64,000 nucleotides of DNA, from assembly GCF_000349325.1 (NCBI RefSeq), contig NC_020504.1, positions 8,226,326 to 8,290,325 of the forward strand. The letters are read 5' to 3'. Made by a program: the position numbers and the translations under genes. The stretch's first letter is position 1. Each line of letters starts with the position of its first letter. A model generated the notes under the pieces. The model saw only the letters and a program-made list of their open reading frames with translations, ran no database searches and was not told the origin of the DNA. The DNA is from Streptomyces davaonensis JCM 4913 (lineage in GTDB: Bacteria > Actinomycetota > Actinomycetes > Streptomycetales > Streptomycetaceae). Of this stretch, positions 63,222-64,000 are shown one piece after another.

Positions 63222-64000
63222 ATGCTGCTCATCCCCTGCCCGTGGTGCGGGCCCCGCGACGAGGCCGAGTTCCACTACGGCGGCCAGGCACACGTTCCGT
63301 ACCCGGAGGACCCCGCATCCCTCACCGACGAGGACTGGTCCCGCTACCTCTTCTTCCGAGCCAACCCCAAGGGCCCCTTCGCCGAGCGCTGGACCCACAC
63401 AGCAGGCTGCCGCCGCTGGTTCAACGCGCTACGAGACACCTCGACGAACGAGATCCTGACGGTGTACAGGACAGGGGAGGAACGCCCACCGACACCAGAA
63501 CCGAGGCCGGTATTTCCAGCCCGTCCGGCGTTCGAGGACGAGGCCCCTTCAGGGCCGACGGGGGTCCAGGGGGCGGAGCCCCTTCAGGATGGGACGGGTA
63601 GGGGCGGCGGGGGCGAGACTCAGCCGTTCCGCCACGCGACCCGCGGCCGCATCGACCGCGACACCCCCCTCACCTTCACCTTCGACGGCACCGAGTACCA
63701 GGGCTACCGCGGCGACACCCTCGCCTCCGCACTGCTGGCGAACGGCGTCATCCAGACCGGCACCAGCATCAAACTCGGCCGCCCCCGAGGCATCTTCTCC
63801 GCAGGCGTCGAAGAACCCAACGCGGTCATCCAGATCGAGGAACCCTTCCCCGAGCCGATGCTGCCCGCAACGACCGTCGAGCTGTACGACGGCCTCGTGG
63901 CCACCAGCCTCTCCGGCCAGGGCCGCCTCGCCACCACCCCCGACCCCGCCCGCTACGACGCCGCACACGCCCACTGCGACCTGCTGATCGTCGGCGCAGG
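63222..64000 (+). CDS. in-frame SoxD-SoxA fusion (partial, runs off the window)
   Basis: One uninterrupted frame of 259 visible codons. Residues 1-95 are SoxD: zinc ligands Cys6, Cys9, His59 and Cys63 sit at the numbers known for that subunit, followed by WFNALRDTS. Residues about 97-133 form a Gly/Pro-rich linker. From about 134 it is SoxA: RIDRDTPLTFTFDGTEYQG, DTLASALLANGV and, at the edge, the dinucleotide start DLLIVGAG. No ATG, GTG or TTG occurs in frame between GTG 63462 (in SoxD) and ATG 63861 (inside SoxA), so SoxA cannot be started separately. Confidence 0.85.
   Translation, partial: MLLIPCPWCGPRDEAEFHYGGQAHVPYPEDPASLTDEDWSRYLFFRANPKGPFAERWTHTAGCRRWFNALRDTSTNEILTVYRTGEERPPTPEPRPVFPARPAFEDEAPSGPTGVQGAEPLQDGTGRGGGGETQPFRHATRGRIDRDTPLTFTFDGTEYQGYRGDTLASALLANGVIQTGTSIKLGRPRGIFSAGVEEPNAVIQIEEPFPEPMLPATTVELYDGLVATSLSGQGRLATTPDPARYDAAHAHCDLLIVGA
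63511..63620. repeat. dispersed Streptomyces-type intergenic repeat inside soxDA
   Basis: About 110 bp matching a GC-rich repeat I recognise from Streptomyces intergenic regions (CCAGCCCGTCCGGCGTT, GGGGTCCAGGGGGCGGAGCC, ACGGGTAGGGGCGGCGGGGG). Internal hairpins are GGCCC-CTTCA-GGGCC at 63542-63556 and GGGGC-GGA-GCCCC at 63570-63582. Here it is translated as the linker joining SoxD to SoxA. Edges are approximate. Confidence 0.55.

Overview
The window reads as chromosomal DNA from a Streptomyces or close relative. Base composition is very GC-rich, third codon positions are almost all G or C, many starts are GTG (a few TTG), and long open frames lie antisense to nearly every gene. The gene content also fits: mycothiol-dependent formaldehyde oxidation, an rppA/CYP158-type pigment cluster, PP2C/SpoIIE phosphatases with PAS/GAF/ATPase modules, and MurT/GatD. 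The order urease - ddaH/rocD - LytTR system - Ser/Thr kinase - ctaG - pfkA - gatD/murT - def - rppA/P450/cupin - aldehyde dehydrogenase - DNA ligase resembles a conserved Streptomyces chromosomal arm as I remember it. I saw no rRNA, tRNA, CRISPR array, transposase or phage gene, and no gene-free stretch longer than about 220 bp.

Layout. 0.2-2 kb: membrane protein and divergent TetR regulator. 2-6.6 kb: urease operon ureABCFGD behind a GlnR-like box. 6.6-12.3 kb: Rossmann epimerase-like protein, PlsC-type acyltransferase and two PP2C phosphatases. 12.4-15.1 kb: rocD, ddaH and an Lrp/AsnC regulator (arginine/ornithine catabolism). 15.1-19.2 kb: coupled operon of LytTR response regulator, small membrane protein, solute symporter and sensor kinase. 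19.2-22.5 kb: PASTA lipoprotein, Ser/Thr kinase and small membrane protein. 22.5-28.1 kb: ctaG, pfkA, gatD-murT, def, TetR. 28.3-32.3 kb: acyl-CoA dehydrogenase, then the tetrahydroxynaphthalene/flaviolin operon (rppA, P450, cupin). 32.4-37.8 kb: small conserved protein, semialdehyde dehydrogenase, DNA ligase-NUDIX pair, thioredoxin-reductase-like enzyme and XRE-cupin regulator. 37.8-43.7 kb: quinone reductase with a two-gene acyl-CoA dehydrogenase pair, secreted PLC-like and phosphodiester-glycosidase proteins.

43.7-64 kb is the most coherent and interesting part: a complete choline to glycine-betaine to glycine catabolic locus. A ProU/OpuA-type ABC transporter imports the substrate. BetA and BetB oxidise choline to glycine betaine. 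A GbcA-type Rieske oxygenase, fed by its own Rieske ferredoxin and FAD reductase, would make dimethylglycine plus formaldehyde. A DMGO-type enzyme with a GcvT domain would make sarcosine, and heterotetrameric sarcosine oxidase (SoxB, SoxD, SoxA) glycine. The released one-carbon units are handled by a mycothiol-dependent formaldehyde dehydrogenase, FolD, a MetF-like protein and PurU. An IclR regulator sits in the middle. A shared inverted repeat of the form GTTGCG-N5-CGCAAC appears upstream of the four main transcription units, and a weaker version precedes the dehydrogenase.

The most unusual single observation is that soxD and soxA form one uninterrupted reading frame. Their junction is coded by what looks like a dispersed Streptomyces intergenic repeat, and no start codon is available for a separate SoxA.
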